This document shows, in pieces, positions 1 through 10,108 of a stretch of 64,000 nt of DNA. Below the pieces are notes generated by a model that ran no database searches, was not told where the DNA came from, and saw nothing but the letters and a program-made list of their open reading frames with translations. This stretch comes from Onchidella celtica. Taxonomy: Eukaryota > Mollusca > Gastropoda > Systellommatophora > Onchidiidae. The position numbers and the translations under genes were made by a program. Within the stretch, counting starts at the first letter, position 1, and the number at the start of each line of letters is the position of its first letter. Location of the stretch: assembly GCA_963931925.1 (NCBI GenBank), contig OZ007571.1:60514125-60578124 (forward strand). Reading direction: 5' to 3'.

Positions 1-150
1 CATCCATCCACATATCCACCCACCCACCCACCTATCCATCCATCCATCCACCCACCCATCCTTCCTCCATCCATCTGTCCAACCGTCTGTCCTTCTGCCA
101 TTTGTCATTCCATCTATCTGTTCATCCATCCATCCATGTATCCCTCTGTT
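1..150 (+). repeat. CCAT-rich microsatellite, unit 1
   Basis: An irregular array of CCAT, CCAC and CCGT tetramers ends just before the acceptor-like site of the M1 exon. It is identical to the tract of unit 3 (60673-60822). It lies where an intron of the receptor would be. Open frames across it (Ser/His/Pro-rich, or Trp/Gly/Asp-rich on the other strand) are simple-repeat artefacts. Confidence 0.9.
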
Positions 151-156
151 CTCCAG

Positions 157-243
157 GTGCAATTCTCCTGATTGCTTTATGCATGTCACTAAGAACAACA
201 CTAGACTTTCTGCCTTGGAATTACCAAAGTCAACCCAATGTTG
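157..243 (+). CDS. Cys-loop receptor M1 exon, unit 1
   Basis: After an acceptor-like CTCCAG the frame starting at the third base is open and reads a hydrophobic stretch ([11 protein letters not shown]), then FLPWN, then NVGEK if read past the GTGAGA donor at 244. In Cys-loop receptors M1 ends in an F-x-LP motif followed within a few residues by the conserved GEK, so order and spacing fit. Read through, the frame stops at TAA shortly after, so either the donor is used or the copy is dead. The upstream exons of this copy lie outside the window. The assignment is an inference from short motifs and from neighbouring exons of the same family. Confidence 0.45.
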
Positions 244-809
244 GTGAGAAATTTTTGTTGTACAATCAGATGTCATAAACTGCCAGTGGTGTGGCATGGA
301 CATTAGTTGAAGGTGTGACTGAGAAATCCTTAAGGAATAGCTAAAATATGAAATATATTCATGTTAAACCATTAACCTGATCTTACTCGCTTTCAAGCAG
401 AACATGAAATCTCCGCAATTATCAATTTAAAACAAGAGCATACTGATATGCTAATTGGTGGCATGTTATGCTCTGATTTGTGCTGTTTCATTTTTTTAAA
501 TTGTTCCTATAAATTTTATTAGTTTTTTTCTTACTTTAATTACCATCTCCAATATTATTATCCGACCATATAAGTGCCAAATCAAATACAGGTTTACTTT
601 ACACCTTTTCATAAGGTAATCTGAAGTCTGGATCAAGAGGCAGAAAATTATAGATTTCTATGTGGTCTCAAAAATGACAACTATCAAAACACCATACTGA
701 CTGCTCATTCAGAGGCTTTACATGATTTTTATGATTATTTCCCTTGGAATATCAAATAAAAGTTTTGTGGCATAATCCAAATGACTATGAATTTTGTTTG
801 CCTTCTTAG

Positions 810-878
810 ATCTCTTTCTTTTTGTGTATGTTTTTGTCAAGCCTCATTTTTTGTATTCTGATTGAAAGAATTTTGTAA
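810..878 (+). CDS. Possible M2-like exon remnant
   Basis: After TTTGCCTTCTTAG a 22-codon frame reads ISFFLCMFL..., ends in an ILIERIL-like stretch and stops at TAA. Its place between the M1 and M3 exons and an I-S...L...F.LI.E pattern recall the pore helix M2. The tract is T-rich, so hydrophobic codons are expected by chance. The same acceptor-like sequence recurs at 29916 and 61482 and, degraded, near 7475 and 9375. Weak call. Confidence 0.2.
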   Translation: MSFFLCMFLSSLIFCILIERIL

Positions 879-1270
879 GACTTTGCTTCTTAATATCATT
901 ACCATGAGACTTTGGAAAGCTCAACACTTAAATACAATCGACTAATAAGATTGATTGACAGAAAGATTTTTGAAAAAAATATCCTATAAACATGAAATTT
1001 TGAGCAAATAGAGCTCCACTAATATTATAGGCATATTTCCTCTCAAAATGTCAAAGTGATGGAGAAACTTCTATCTGTAAGATAGGAATTAATTCTACAC
1101 TGCAGCATGTCAGAGACTATTAATTTATTTTGACAATGGAGGACAAATTTGCCACTACCAAAATTCATCATTTGATCCCCTTAGCAATTTTTGTATCTGC
1201 AGTGAATTTCCATACATACATATTTTATAGCTGTACATTTATCTGTCTCTCTCTAGTGGTGTTCTCTGAG

Positions 1271-1353
1271 CTGCGCCAATCCTGATGTCCATCATTGTAT
1301 GCTCCATGGCAAATGTGTGTCCTCTCAGACAAATGGCCTCCTGGTTCAAAACA
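1271..1353 (+). CDS. Cys-loop receptor M3 end and loop start exon, unit 1
   Basis: The frame APILMSIIVCSMANV (hydrophobic) continues to RQMASWFKT and a donor GTAAGT at 1354. In nicotinic-type receptors M3 is followed by a short basic stretch and the conserved M-P-x-W-(V/F)-K motif; M-A-S-W-F-K is a close match. The exon is kept in all three units (30380-30462, 61945-62027), with the first residues differing only by Arg or Leu class changes. The start is uncertain: I chose the AG at 1269-1270 because the frame has a stop just upstream. A second frame gives a cysteine-rich peptide and was not preferred. Confidence 0.45.
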
Positions 1354-1604
1354 GTAAGTAAACTTATTGAGGAAATGGTTTATCTGGCCTGCTTGACTGT
1401 ACTAATCCCATACATATCGTCACCATTCCTTAAGACTGTAGTAACTCAAAAGTTTGATTTTTATATATATATATAAATGTTCAACTACATTCAAAGCTAC
1501 ATTCAAAGCCACATTGAATGATCTTGCTTTTAAACCAATTCCTACAGTTTTAGGGAAAGGTGACAATATATACTGGCTGGATAGCATGCTTTTGATTGAA
1601 ATTA

Positions 1605-1840
1605 ATCCCCAGCCAGCAGCCCTATGGAAATGAAATCGAATTTGTGGGATTGACGTCAAGTTTGTACATAGAAATGACATCATTCCTTTGTAGATGTGCT
1701 GGTTGTGACATTGTGCCAATGTTGGTTTGATGTAAGGAAACAGCCCTTATGGTAATCCTATCAACCGTGCAGAAATCCTATTCAAATCTATGTCAGATTG
1801 AAATGGGCATGTTGGCTGGTTGTCAGTGCTAGGCTATTTC
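1605..1840 (+). repeat. Dispersed repeat R1, copy at 1.6 kb
   Basis: The block contains CCTATGGAAAT, GACATCATTCCT, CTGGTTGTGACATTG, TTGATGTA and TATGGTAATCCTA in that order. Related blocks occur at 17427-17580, 19855-20010, 30712-30945 and 49945-50160. AGGAATAATGTCA and TGACATCATTCCT can pair as an internal fold-back, and a GGTAACCCTA...AAATCC stretch recurs inside the unit. It is probably a short non-autonomous element; no target duplication was found. Confidence 0.55.
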
Positions 1841-2709
1841 CTATGCAGTGTTACCAAAACCTAATCCAATCCCTAACTGTTAAAAAATATTTTTAAAAGG
1901 CAGCGCATTAGTGTAATGTAATCACTGTTATGACAAAGATGACTGATGCATGAAAATTTGCAGGAAATCTGACTGAATTACCAATGTCAGCTGTAAACAT
2001 GATGACTTTGACTTATTTAAATGTTGAATTGGAATATCCTGGATCTACTCATTATATGTTAGCTGCACTTTATGTTCAGTAACATACCCATGAAATATTA
2101 GGATATATTATTTCATTTGCCACCTAATATTCAGACCAATATTCTGATATGGATTGATGAGTATTTGAATAAATCAAGCTCACGCCATTAAGTGGGGATG
2201 ATAAGCAACATTACAAATGCATGACATGACAACAATCAACAAATGTTTCCAAACTTCAGTTAAATCATTTAAAAATGTAGTGTTGAAGCTGTAAACTCCA
2301 GTTTGACCAAAGATCATCATTCACGGTATACTTTAAATATTCTGTGTGAGAGACTCCCTCACATCGGGACCTTAGTTCTTGTTCGCTCCAATTCTCCTTT
2401 TTGCACATCTGAAAAATTTGACGTTAAATGTTTGCGGCTTTAGTATTATGATAAGGTGTTAGAATAAATTGGAACTGTGAAACTGCCTGATAAGTGCCAC
2501 AATGCATTTTAAACAAGTGTCATAGTGTGCATTTGTTTTTATTATCTCTTCTACATACTAACAGATCTCCAGTTTTCACAATATGTAGAAAGAAACAAGA
2601 ACTAAGATTGTGTGACATATAGTGATCTTTCTTTTAGGAGATTCATTACCCTGGGCATCTGCACCTTGATTTCCTTGTTGAATGTTGTTAGGGGCGCATA
2701 ATCCAATTA

Positions 2710-2795
2710 AAAAACCAAATAGAGAAAATACTGAGTTGTTTTCACTGTTCAGCAATGGCTTTTAATGGAAAATACCACACATCCCTAACAACAGC
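2710..2795 (+). repeat. Dispersed repeat R2
   Basis: The motif AGAGAAAATACTGAGTTGT followed by CACTG, a GCTTAT/GCTTTT word and AAAATAC recurs at 17592-17675, 31812-31905 and 47330-47400. The two places within each unit are clearly diverged, so the copies predate the unit duplication. Confidence 0.5.
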
Positions 2796-3155
2796 TTTCT
2801 TTGTTTTGGTTTTCGTTCTTTTGTTTCTTTATCTTGATTTGCTCCTTGTTTTTCATGCTGCTTTATTCTTGACATTGACTTATGGGCTGTGTTCCAAAAT
2901 TCCAGGTCTGGAACTTGCAGAGAGATAATTATCCGCATTTGTGAAACATTCTACGATTTATTCATTTGCTTAAATTTCTCTCCTGTTACATTTATTTTCC
3001 TGAAGAAGGTGAGTAGATGAAACTTGCTTTGTCTTTTCCTTTTCCCTTGTGTTTTACTATCGTTTCAGTATTAATTCTTATGTGAGGTTTTGCTTATTAT
3101 ATATATATACCTTTTTCTTCTTGCCACATTTTGACTTTGCCTTATTCTTCTGCAG

Positions 3156-3457
3156 CTATAAGTAGGGCTTTTTGTTCAGCTCCTGAAAGGGCTGTTTTTG
3201 GCAGGCTTCACAAGGGGCAGTCAGAAGTAGAGGGCTTCTCTACATCAGGTTTCAAGCAAATATTTCCATTGTACTTTTCAGCTGTGTTTTGGCTCCTGTG
3301 GGATGTATATCGTTGGGTCTGTGCAGGAGATATTACAGCAACTTCTGACACACTCATCCACCCCCATTCAGCACCAGAGGCAGATACATGGACTCACCCT
3401 GATCAAGTCCCCCTCAAAGACAGCGACGGTGATCACATTAAGCAGAACAGCCATTAA
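3156..3457 (+). CDS. Cys-loop receptor M4 terminal exon, unit 1
   Basis: Behind a good acceptor (TTATTCTTCTGCAG) a 100-codon frame runs to TAA. It starts with a polar stretch, then FKQIFPLYFSAVFWLLW and about 55 polar residues. The R/K-x-(I/F)-FP-L-x-F...F-x...W pattern is typical of M4 in GABA/glycine-type Cys-loop receptors, where M4 is encoded by the last exon. A tail this long after M4 is unusual. In unit 2 (32257-32498) the same exon is frameshifted after M4. The acceptor phase (two bases before the first codon) agrees with the phase-1 donor of the M1 exon, but the M3 exon lies between them, so phase gives limited support. Confidence 0.45.
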
Positions 3458-4306
3458 CCTCAGGTGATGACATGAGCACCTCTTCATCCAATGGAAATCT
3501 CACGCAGGAAACGAGGTCACAGGTTGCAAACTGTGGCAAAAGTCTTGGACAGTTAGTTTCTGTTTCTGTTTATATTTGCGTTAATCTTTTCCAGCACTGG
3601 GCCTCTGAGTCACAGTCTGTTAAGACTCAAAAAATGTCTGTGTTTTCATAAATCATAATCAATAGTTCAGCTCATAGCAATTTCCAAATAGTAATTTCCT
3701 CTTTCATAATATTTTTATGTGTCTGTTATTGTTGTAAGTTTCAAGTATAATTATGTTCATTCTGTGACCATTTCTTCATTACAAAAAGTAACTTTTATTT
3801 GTAGAATCAAACATTGAAATTTAAATGTCTTGTTTGCCTCTTTCATGTTTTTCGTACGTACTTGAAATTGTAACATGTCTGTCATCGTTACACTGTATTG
3901 AATGCTGCAGACATTGATAATTAATTTTCGATTAATCAAATGTTCTGTATATAACTTTAAGTTACTTCAATCTATATTATGAATTGGAATAGCCTTGCTG
4001 GTTTTAAACAAAATTAATTCATACCTGCCTAATGCGCCCCAATGCAACATGCTCTCATCTGTCTAATGCAAGGAGACTTGACCATGCTCATACCAGCCTA
4101 ACACACCCGAATAGGTCTCCTATCAGTGTCCTATTATAAAGTCTCTTAGAAACCTGATCTCATTGGCAGCCTGATATAGAGCTGTAGTTACGTTAGAAAT
4201 GAGATGTCTGCTCTTCAGTTAAAAATAAAAACGGATGCGTCTAGCTTTTGAATTTTTTTTCAGTGAAGTTTTGAAATCACAGAATATCAGAAGTGCAAAC
4301 AGTGTT
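3458..4306 (+). other. Non-coding, shared with unit 2
   Basis: This AT-rich sequence is collinear with 32499-33383. I see no coding frame, RNA gene or mobile element. Homology to unit 2 ends abruptly near 4306/33383. Confidence 0.6.
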
Positions 4307-5200
4307 CGACATGGGTTTTTGATGGGTACTGATCTGCTGCAGAGGTCTTCGTTGCAACTTTAGAAACTACAGCTTTCACCGCTCTTCTTAAAAAACCTTT
4401 GCATACTTTTAGAATGTCTCCACTTCAACACCCGTAGAACTAGAACGTAGAAGGCGTGGATCTATCTCGTATCTGAACACTATCGCAGGAATGCAGATGT
4501 AAATAAGTACTGTAGTATAAAAAATAGAAAACTTCACAGATAAAGATTGTTAAGTTGATCAATATATGGAGGTATCGTAATGAGTCTACACCAGTAAACG
4601 AAGATCGATGATGAATGACTGTGTTGACGATAAGAATCATGGATTGCTCTTTGAGTTTGAGATTGAGAACACAGAAAACTCGATAATCTATGACATGACT
4701 ACGCCTCAGGGAAATCACTCCAGTTATAGTCGTTTTTCGTAGGTTCGGAATATCGCAAAATATTAACTTCTGGGCCTAGACTGCAGCCCAAACCAGAAAA
4801 AAAATTTTTTTGCAGAAAAAAGTCGGGATTACGCTGCCGCATTGCGACCTTTTTCTCCAGGTCAGTGTATTTTACTATTTTGTTACATTCCTCGCCCCAT
4901 CTCCCAGCCCTATCATTGGTGCTAACTCATTTTACTGACCTTTTTTTCTCCCCTGGATACTAAATGTATTTGGAAAAAATGAGACAGGAAAGGAGAGCCA
5001 GTCCAGAGTGAAAAAAGACAAGACATCCTTGAACTAGAGGAAACGAAGGCAGCAAAAAAAAAAGGGCTCATGAACATCATCAGTGGTCTGGAGGAAGTGG
5101 CCGACAGAAAGGCTGAGACTGCCTGAGATCTTAGACTGCAAATTGCGAAGAAGGCCAGAGAAGACTCCTCAGTCTAAAATATGTTCTTTCCATGTAAATA
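4307..5200 (+). other. Unit 1-only sequence, nothing recognised
   Basis: The block is absent from unit 2. It holds short A and T runs and no convincing frame. It leads directly into the terminal-inverted-repeat element at 5201. Confidence 0.5.
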
Positions 5201-6748
5201 TGTGTAGCCACCCAACAAAATGAGGCACATCTTGGCACTACCTGATTCAAGAAAAAGGTTAACCCTTGTCCTGTGGGAGGCCACTGTATTGGCCTCCTCG
5301 ACCAACATCAAGACACGCGAGGCCAATATTGTGCCCTACATACTGCAAACCGGGTCCTGCTGGAGGCCAGTATATTGTATAGCAACACTACTACTCAAGT
5401 TTTGTTTATTCGGTTGCCACAACTATACTTCTTTTTACTTTTTTTCTCTACACTTTTTTTGCGTGTTTATCTATCCTGTCACCCCTACTATGTCTAACAA
5501 AATGGTATCGACCGATTACGATTCTTATGATGCAACTATTCATCATACTCATGTAATACAATCATGTAGTACTGACGGTCTGAAGTTTGAACAGGGGAAA
5601 ATCTTGGGGAAATTTTTGACTTTGATGCTGGTTGTCGTCTACATATGAAATGAGAAGGAAGGGGCCATCTGTGTTTTTGAGAAACTGTTCAATGTCTCTA
5701 ATGATGAATTCCGATGTAATACTAGGAGTGCTGCATAAAGGCGTCTGTTGGTAGGTTTTTCATCAGCGAAAACTGGGAGAAAATGACCAACATTGTTGTT
5801 AGTCGTTGTTTTTATTTGATGTGTTAATTGAAGAGATATTGTGTTGCTTTGATTAAACCGTTTTTCAGTACAAGTATGTATCATTCTATACGAGATGGAA
5901 ATCTAATCTCTTGCCAAAACTATTATCATAGTACGTGGAAGCTTTACATAGTGGAGGAGGGAGAAGGCAATGCCACGATACATGTGGTTAGTAAATTAAG
6001 TGCCTGGCTTAAAAAGTAATTTGCTCTCCTGAATGGCCTGACTTAGGGACAAAAAAACACAGAGGTCTTGGGAAAAAGACAAAACGTGTGTTAAACGGCA
6101 TGTAAATGCAGAAAATTCTTGATTATGGGCCTTCCATTGAACAATAGAACTTTCTGCATATCATCCCAAGTACTTTATCCAAATATCATAGAGTTCCTTT
6201 ACGATTTATCCACCACTATTGTTGTTACTGCGTACTAAAGTAAACACGATACACATGTTCAAAAGGACCCGATTGACCCGACTGCTGACGTTATCGGCAA
6301 CATGCAAACGATCGGCTGTCTGACCGCTGGCTATCCCCTCACCGGGCGTTACATGGATGAGTTCACTCAATGTGGGACGAGAGTTAAAAGGCATCATAGG
6401 GTCCATTTTATCGACTTTGCGGTTTCAGTATCTTTGAAAAGTTTAACCTCTTTCCCATTTCTTCTCCAATTGGTAATCCTGTTTGAGCCAGGAAAATGCC
6501 TCAAAACTGACTTTGAATTGAGCCACCATCAATAATTTTGATGAAAAGCTGAAACTTTAAAAACTTTTTTCTCAAAACTGTGGTTCTGTCACCTCTGGTC
6601 TTTGAGAGGCCATATGTTCTCTGCTAATTAAATTACAGCAGAATGTTTTTTACCAAATGAAAGGACTTTGAGTAACCTATTTGGTGTTACAAATATCTCC
6701 ACACCATCAAAATGCACAACGTGTCTGATTTTGTCGGGTGGCTACACA
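5201..6748. mobile_element. 1.55-kb DNA transposon-like element with TIRs
   Basis: The ends are inverted repeats of about 29 bp: TGTGTAGCCACCCAACAAAA at 5201 and its near-complement ending at 6748 (GGGTGGCTACACA). Both are flanked by TA (5199-5200, 6749-6750), which would fit TA target duplication. A 142-codon frame (5220-5648, +) starts inside the left repeat; it has no motif I recognise, and other frames are short. The size and the lack of a recognisable transposase suggest a decayed or non-autonomous element. Superfamily unknown. Confidence 0.6.
5220..5648 (+). CDS. 142-codon ORF inside the TIR element, unknown
   Basis: This is the longest frame in the element; its ATG lies within the left inverted repeat. 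The middle is rich in Phe, Leu and Cys (roughly residues 55-90), which would be membrane-like if translated, but the DNA there is T-rich. I see no catalytic DDE or zinc-finger pattern. It may be chance. Confidence 0.15.
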   Translation: MRHILALPDSRKRLTLVLWEATVLASSTNIKTREANIVPYILQTGSCWRPVYCIATLLLKFCLFGCHNYTSFYFFSLHFFCVFIYPVTPTMSNKMVSTDYDSYDATIHHTHVIQSCSTDGLKFEQGKILGKFLTLMLVVVYI

Positions 6749-6959
6749 TATGTACACGGTGTAAATAAGCTTTAAGTAAGCAATTTTGTTTTTACAGAAT
6801 TATCACTAATTTTCATGCAGTTTAATTTGTATTGACCATATTGATGATATTACTCTGTTGCGTATTGGGAAGGGCAGCCCATGCAAATGCATTTCGGCCC
6901 TCAGTTGGGCATCCCTGAAAAGTGGCCCTCAGTTGGCACTGCTGGTAAATGATGGCAAC

Positions 6960-7560
6960 CGTGCTAGAATTTTGAATTCATTAAATAGATCTGCCTGAAA
7001 TGGCTGTATTTTCATGCTGATTAATGGCATGTTATGATTTGATTTGCTTTGTGTTACATTTTTGATTTGTTGAAATGTTTACTGTTGTTTGCATAAATTT
7101 TATTCATTTCTTTTTAATGTATGGTGGGCCATCTCCAATGTTATTTGATATGTCATGTTGACTTAACTTTACACCTTTTCATAACGTAATCTGAATTCTG
7201 GGTCAAGAAACAGAGAACTGTAGATCTGTAGTAGTCCAAAAGTGATAACTATCTAAACACTATACTGACTGTGACTGCTTACTCGTAGGCATTACTAGAT
7301 TTCATGATTGTTTCCCTCGGTATATCAAAAAACAGACCTGAAATTTGGTGAAATATTATGAAAACCACAGACAAAGTGGGGGGTTGCAGCAAGGCTTAAA
7401 GCAAAGTCAAAACTTGGCAAAAAGAAAAAGATGCAATGATCCAAGTGCTTATGAATTTTGTTTGCCTTCTTAGAGTTCTTGTCAGTTTATATCTGTGATG
7501 TACGAGAAAAGAAACATCCCTATATTAAGATTGATTGATAGGTCAAAACTGTTTGCGTAG
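6960..7560 (+). repeat. Ancient copy of unit sequence (segment A)
   Basis: The segment is recognisably related to 430-900 and to 59560-60150: TGGCATGTTATG, CCTTTTCATAA, TCTGAATTCTGG(A/G)TCAAGA and GAATTTTGTTTGCCTTCTTAGA occur in the same order. Divergence is far higher than between units 1 and 2, so this duplication is older. Confidence 0.7.
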
Positions 7561-7659
7561 CTAATGATTTTCATTATCTTACAGGCACACAGCTATTAAC
7601 CATGTTGTCATTGTCGTTGGCTGTCTTGTTACCTACTGGAGCCATCAGCTGGAAAATGT

Positions 7660-8029
7660 CCGTTCATCCCTGACGTCACACAATTCTTGATGACGGCGCA
7701 GACTCATGACATCATATAACCTTTCCGCCATCATCACATACAGCAATAGAAAGGCATAGTTTTCCACTTCTTGAATTCGGATAACACAGAAAAATTTTTT
7801 CATGTAATTCGAAGTAAAACCTGGTCTTTAGAAGAGATGTCTTTATCTTGGGCCACCTTTTCTCAGGACAAATCCTCTCCCAAACTGTCATCTCATGAGA
7901 TCAGTGATGATGTACAATTTAAATTTCAGATGACCAAAGATCAAGGCACCCCAAGAATGATTGTGACAGAACCTGCAGTAATTATTGTCTGTCTTTCGCC
8001 AGCAGATTCAATTTCAAAAGTAACACTAG
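7660..8029 (+). pseudogene. Ancient paralogous Cys-loop receptor exons, decayed
   Basis: The segment 7660-7700 aligns without gaps to the Cys-loop exon at 60217-60272 (IPDVTQF against IPDITHF), but the second loop cysteine is His and a stop follows. After the AG at 7759 the frame FHFLNSDNT... to WATFSQDKSSPKLSSHEISD and QFKFQM is open to a phase-1 donor GTTAGT at 8030, as in the paralog at 60284-60544. About 45 extra bases near the 3' end lengthen the protein. Similar protein but diverged DNA argues that the block was once coding. Confidence 0.6.
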
Positions 8030-8072
8030 GTTAGTGATTCAGTTTTAAATCAATAGGACACAAAAACTAATG

Positions 8073-8637
8073 TATGAGGAGGAGTCAAAAAGTAATGCAG
8101 TTTGTTTCATTGCTAGAATGGAAATAAACACATTAACAAGTATCAAATTGAAGCCATACATTAGAGGATCAGATTCCTACTTCTCAACAGTCTCCATCTC
8201 GCTGGATAGCCACTGTCCACCTATTTAGTAAGGCCACGTATACCAAATTCGTAAAACTGAACAGGCTGATCTTTGAGCCAACTTTCACCTTCTTTGTCAT
8301 TTTCATAACGATGACCTCTCGGAGCTTCTTTCATGGGACCAAAAAGGTGAAAGTGACAGCACCAAATCAGAATAAGATGGATGTGGCAGTGTTGTCCAGC
8401 CAAACTAGGTGATTGCCTCCCTTGTCATGGTACTAGTTTCAGGGTGGGCATTGTCGTGGTGAAAAAGAGCTTTGTCCATTTCCAGATTGGGCCTCGCTCA
8501 TCAAATTCTTTGCTTTCAGCCATTTTAGTGTCTCAGCGTATGCTTCATAGTTTATAGTCACTCTTCGTGGCAAAAAATCAATGAGAATTACACCTTGACT
8601 GTCCCAAAACACAGTTGCTGTGATTTTTCTGATGATA
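8073..8637 (-). mobile_element. Mariner transposon fragment, 5'-truncated
   Basis: On the minus strand, frames between 8660 and 8221 read ITATVFWDSQGVILIDFLP, then HDNAHPE in a shifted frame, then FHLFGPMKEAPRGHRYE. These are the FWD, HDNA and FHLFG...E stretches of mariner-type (DD34D) transposases in their usual order. Only about the C-terminal half remains, with frameshifts. The presumed 3' inverted repeat begins at about 8073 (GAGGAGGAGTCAAAAAGTAA). It occupies the place of the CCAT microsatellite found at the other unit junctions. Confidence 0.8.
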
Positions 8638-8660
8638 ATTCTCCTGATTGCTTTATGCAT
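8221..8660 (-). pseudogene. Mariner transposase remnant
   Basis: Two frames (8660-8439 and 8403-8221) carry successive parts of the transposase core. The first holds the FWDxxGVIxIDFL segment, the second FHLFGPMK and a C-terminal QFYEFGI stretch. The HDNA aspartate motif lies between them in another frame, so at least two frameshifts separate the parts. The first DDE aspartate and the N-terminal helix-turn-helix are missing. Inactive. Confidence 0.8.
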
Positions 8661-9530
8661 GTCACTAAAAACAACAGTGGTAAGAAAGTGGTAAGCAACT
8701 CCTCAGGTGGAGCGGGTAGACCTTCTCCCTTGGAATTACCAAAGTTAACCCAAAGCTAGTGAGGAATTTTGGTGTAGGATCAAATGTCATAAACTGCCAG
8801 TGGTATGGCATAGACATTAGTCAAAGATGTGACTGAGAAATCCTGAAGAAATGGCCGTTATGAGAAATATTCATGTCAAACCATTAAATTCATCTTTTTC
8901 GCTTTTAAGCAGAATGTGAAGTCTTCAACAGTTATCAGTTTGAAAAAAGGGCATACTGATTTCTCGTGCATTCATGCTAATTAGTTATGACATTATTTAT
9001 GTTGTGTTTTATTTTTGAAGTTTTGAATTGTTGTTCCCATACATTATTTTTATTCTTTTTTTTTTTTCTTTATGGCCATCTCTAAACGTTATTATCCGGC
9101 CATACAAAATGCTGAAACAGGGACATGAATTGATTCATAATATTGATTTGACTTTATACCTTTTCATAACTTAACATATCTGAATTCTGGGTCAAGATAC
9201 AGAACTGTGGATTTGTATGTGACCCAAAAATGACAACTATCAAAATACCAAATTGACTGCTCATTCACAGGCTTTGCATGATTTTATGATTATTTCCCTT
9301 GGTGTATAAAAAAAAAAAAAAGAACTGAAGTTTGATGGCATTGTGCAAATGCTTGTGAATTTTGTTTGCCTTCTTAGATTGTCCTTTTTTTTTTTCTTGT
9401 TTGTTTTAAATCTCAAATTTTGGACTCAGATTGAATGCAATTTTATAAAACTTTGCTTCTTAATATCATTATCATGAGACTTTGAAAAGGTTGACGCTTA
9501 AATATAATCAACTAATAAGATGCACAATGC
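8638..9530 (+). repeat. Ancient copy of unit start (segment B)
   Basis: Related to 162-960: it has the M1-exon words ATTCTCCTGATTGCTTTATG and CTTGGAATTACCAAAG, then the same non-coding words to CTTAATATCATTATCATGAG. The M1 exon is disrupted by extra sequence at about 8680-8730. Together with segment A this reproduces the unit-end to unit-start junction in an older form. Confidence 0.7.
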
Positions 9531-9569
9531 ACACTCCAGGAGCATTTTCAGACAATTGAGGATTTTTCA

Positions 9570-9942
9570 TGGGGACACAGTGGTCTAGAGGCAAGGTGCT
9601 CGCCTCTCATGCTGAAGATACCTGGTTCGAATCCCAGTTGGCGCAGGCATGTTGGAATTTTGGGATTTTTCTCATATTTTCCTGTCCTTGATCCTATGGG
9701 AGGTAGAATCGAGCACCTTGTCTTCTCGGATAAGGACGAAAAACACAGAGGGCTCGTATGCATTTTGCATGCTTAAAGACACTTTGGCAATTGGAAATCA
9801 AGCAAAATTAAATAAGATTACCCCCCCCCCCCCCTCCCCCCTTGAGGCCGACATGTCTGCTCTGGTTGTAAATGGGCTGCAATCTGCAATATCACTAAGA
9901 CAAATTTCCCAAATCGGATTAAACAAGTATACATATTGCAAA
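9570..9942 (+). mobile_element. tRNA-derived SINE, copy 1
   Basis: The head is tRNA-like, with a box A-like TGGTCTAGAGG and a perfect box B, GGTTCGAATCC, at 9624-9634. A body with TTCTCGGATAAGGACGAAAA and a C-run follows. Probable 8-bp target duplications ATTTTTCA lie at 9562-9569 and 9943-9950. It shares head and body with the SINE at 10653. Confidence 0.75.
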
Positions 9943-10108
9943 ATTTTTCAATGTAACACAGAGCAATATAATTTGAGGCGGCGAATATTTAACTAATTTA
10001 CAGTTTCAGTTTTGAAAAGAAGTAACTTGAAAAATGAAAAGAATTCCTAATTTACCAGACACAGAATGTTTCCATTGTTCAACAATTCTCTCTTTCCTCA
10101 GATTCATC

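Noticed and set aside
1257..1353. Another frame of the M3 exon gives a cysteine-rich peptide resembling half an EGF module (C-x7-C-x5-C).
   Set aside because: The ATG-containing frame matches M3 plus the M-x-x-W-F-K motif and fits the neighbouring receptor exons; no exon with the remaining EGF cysteines was found.
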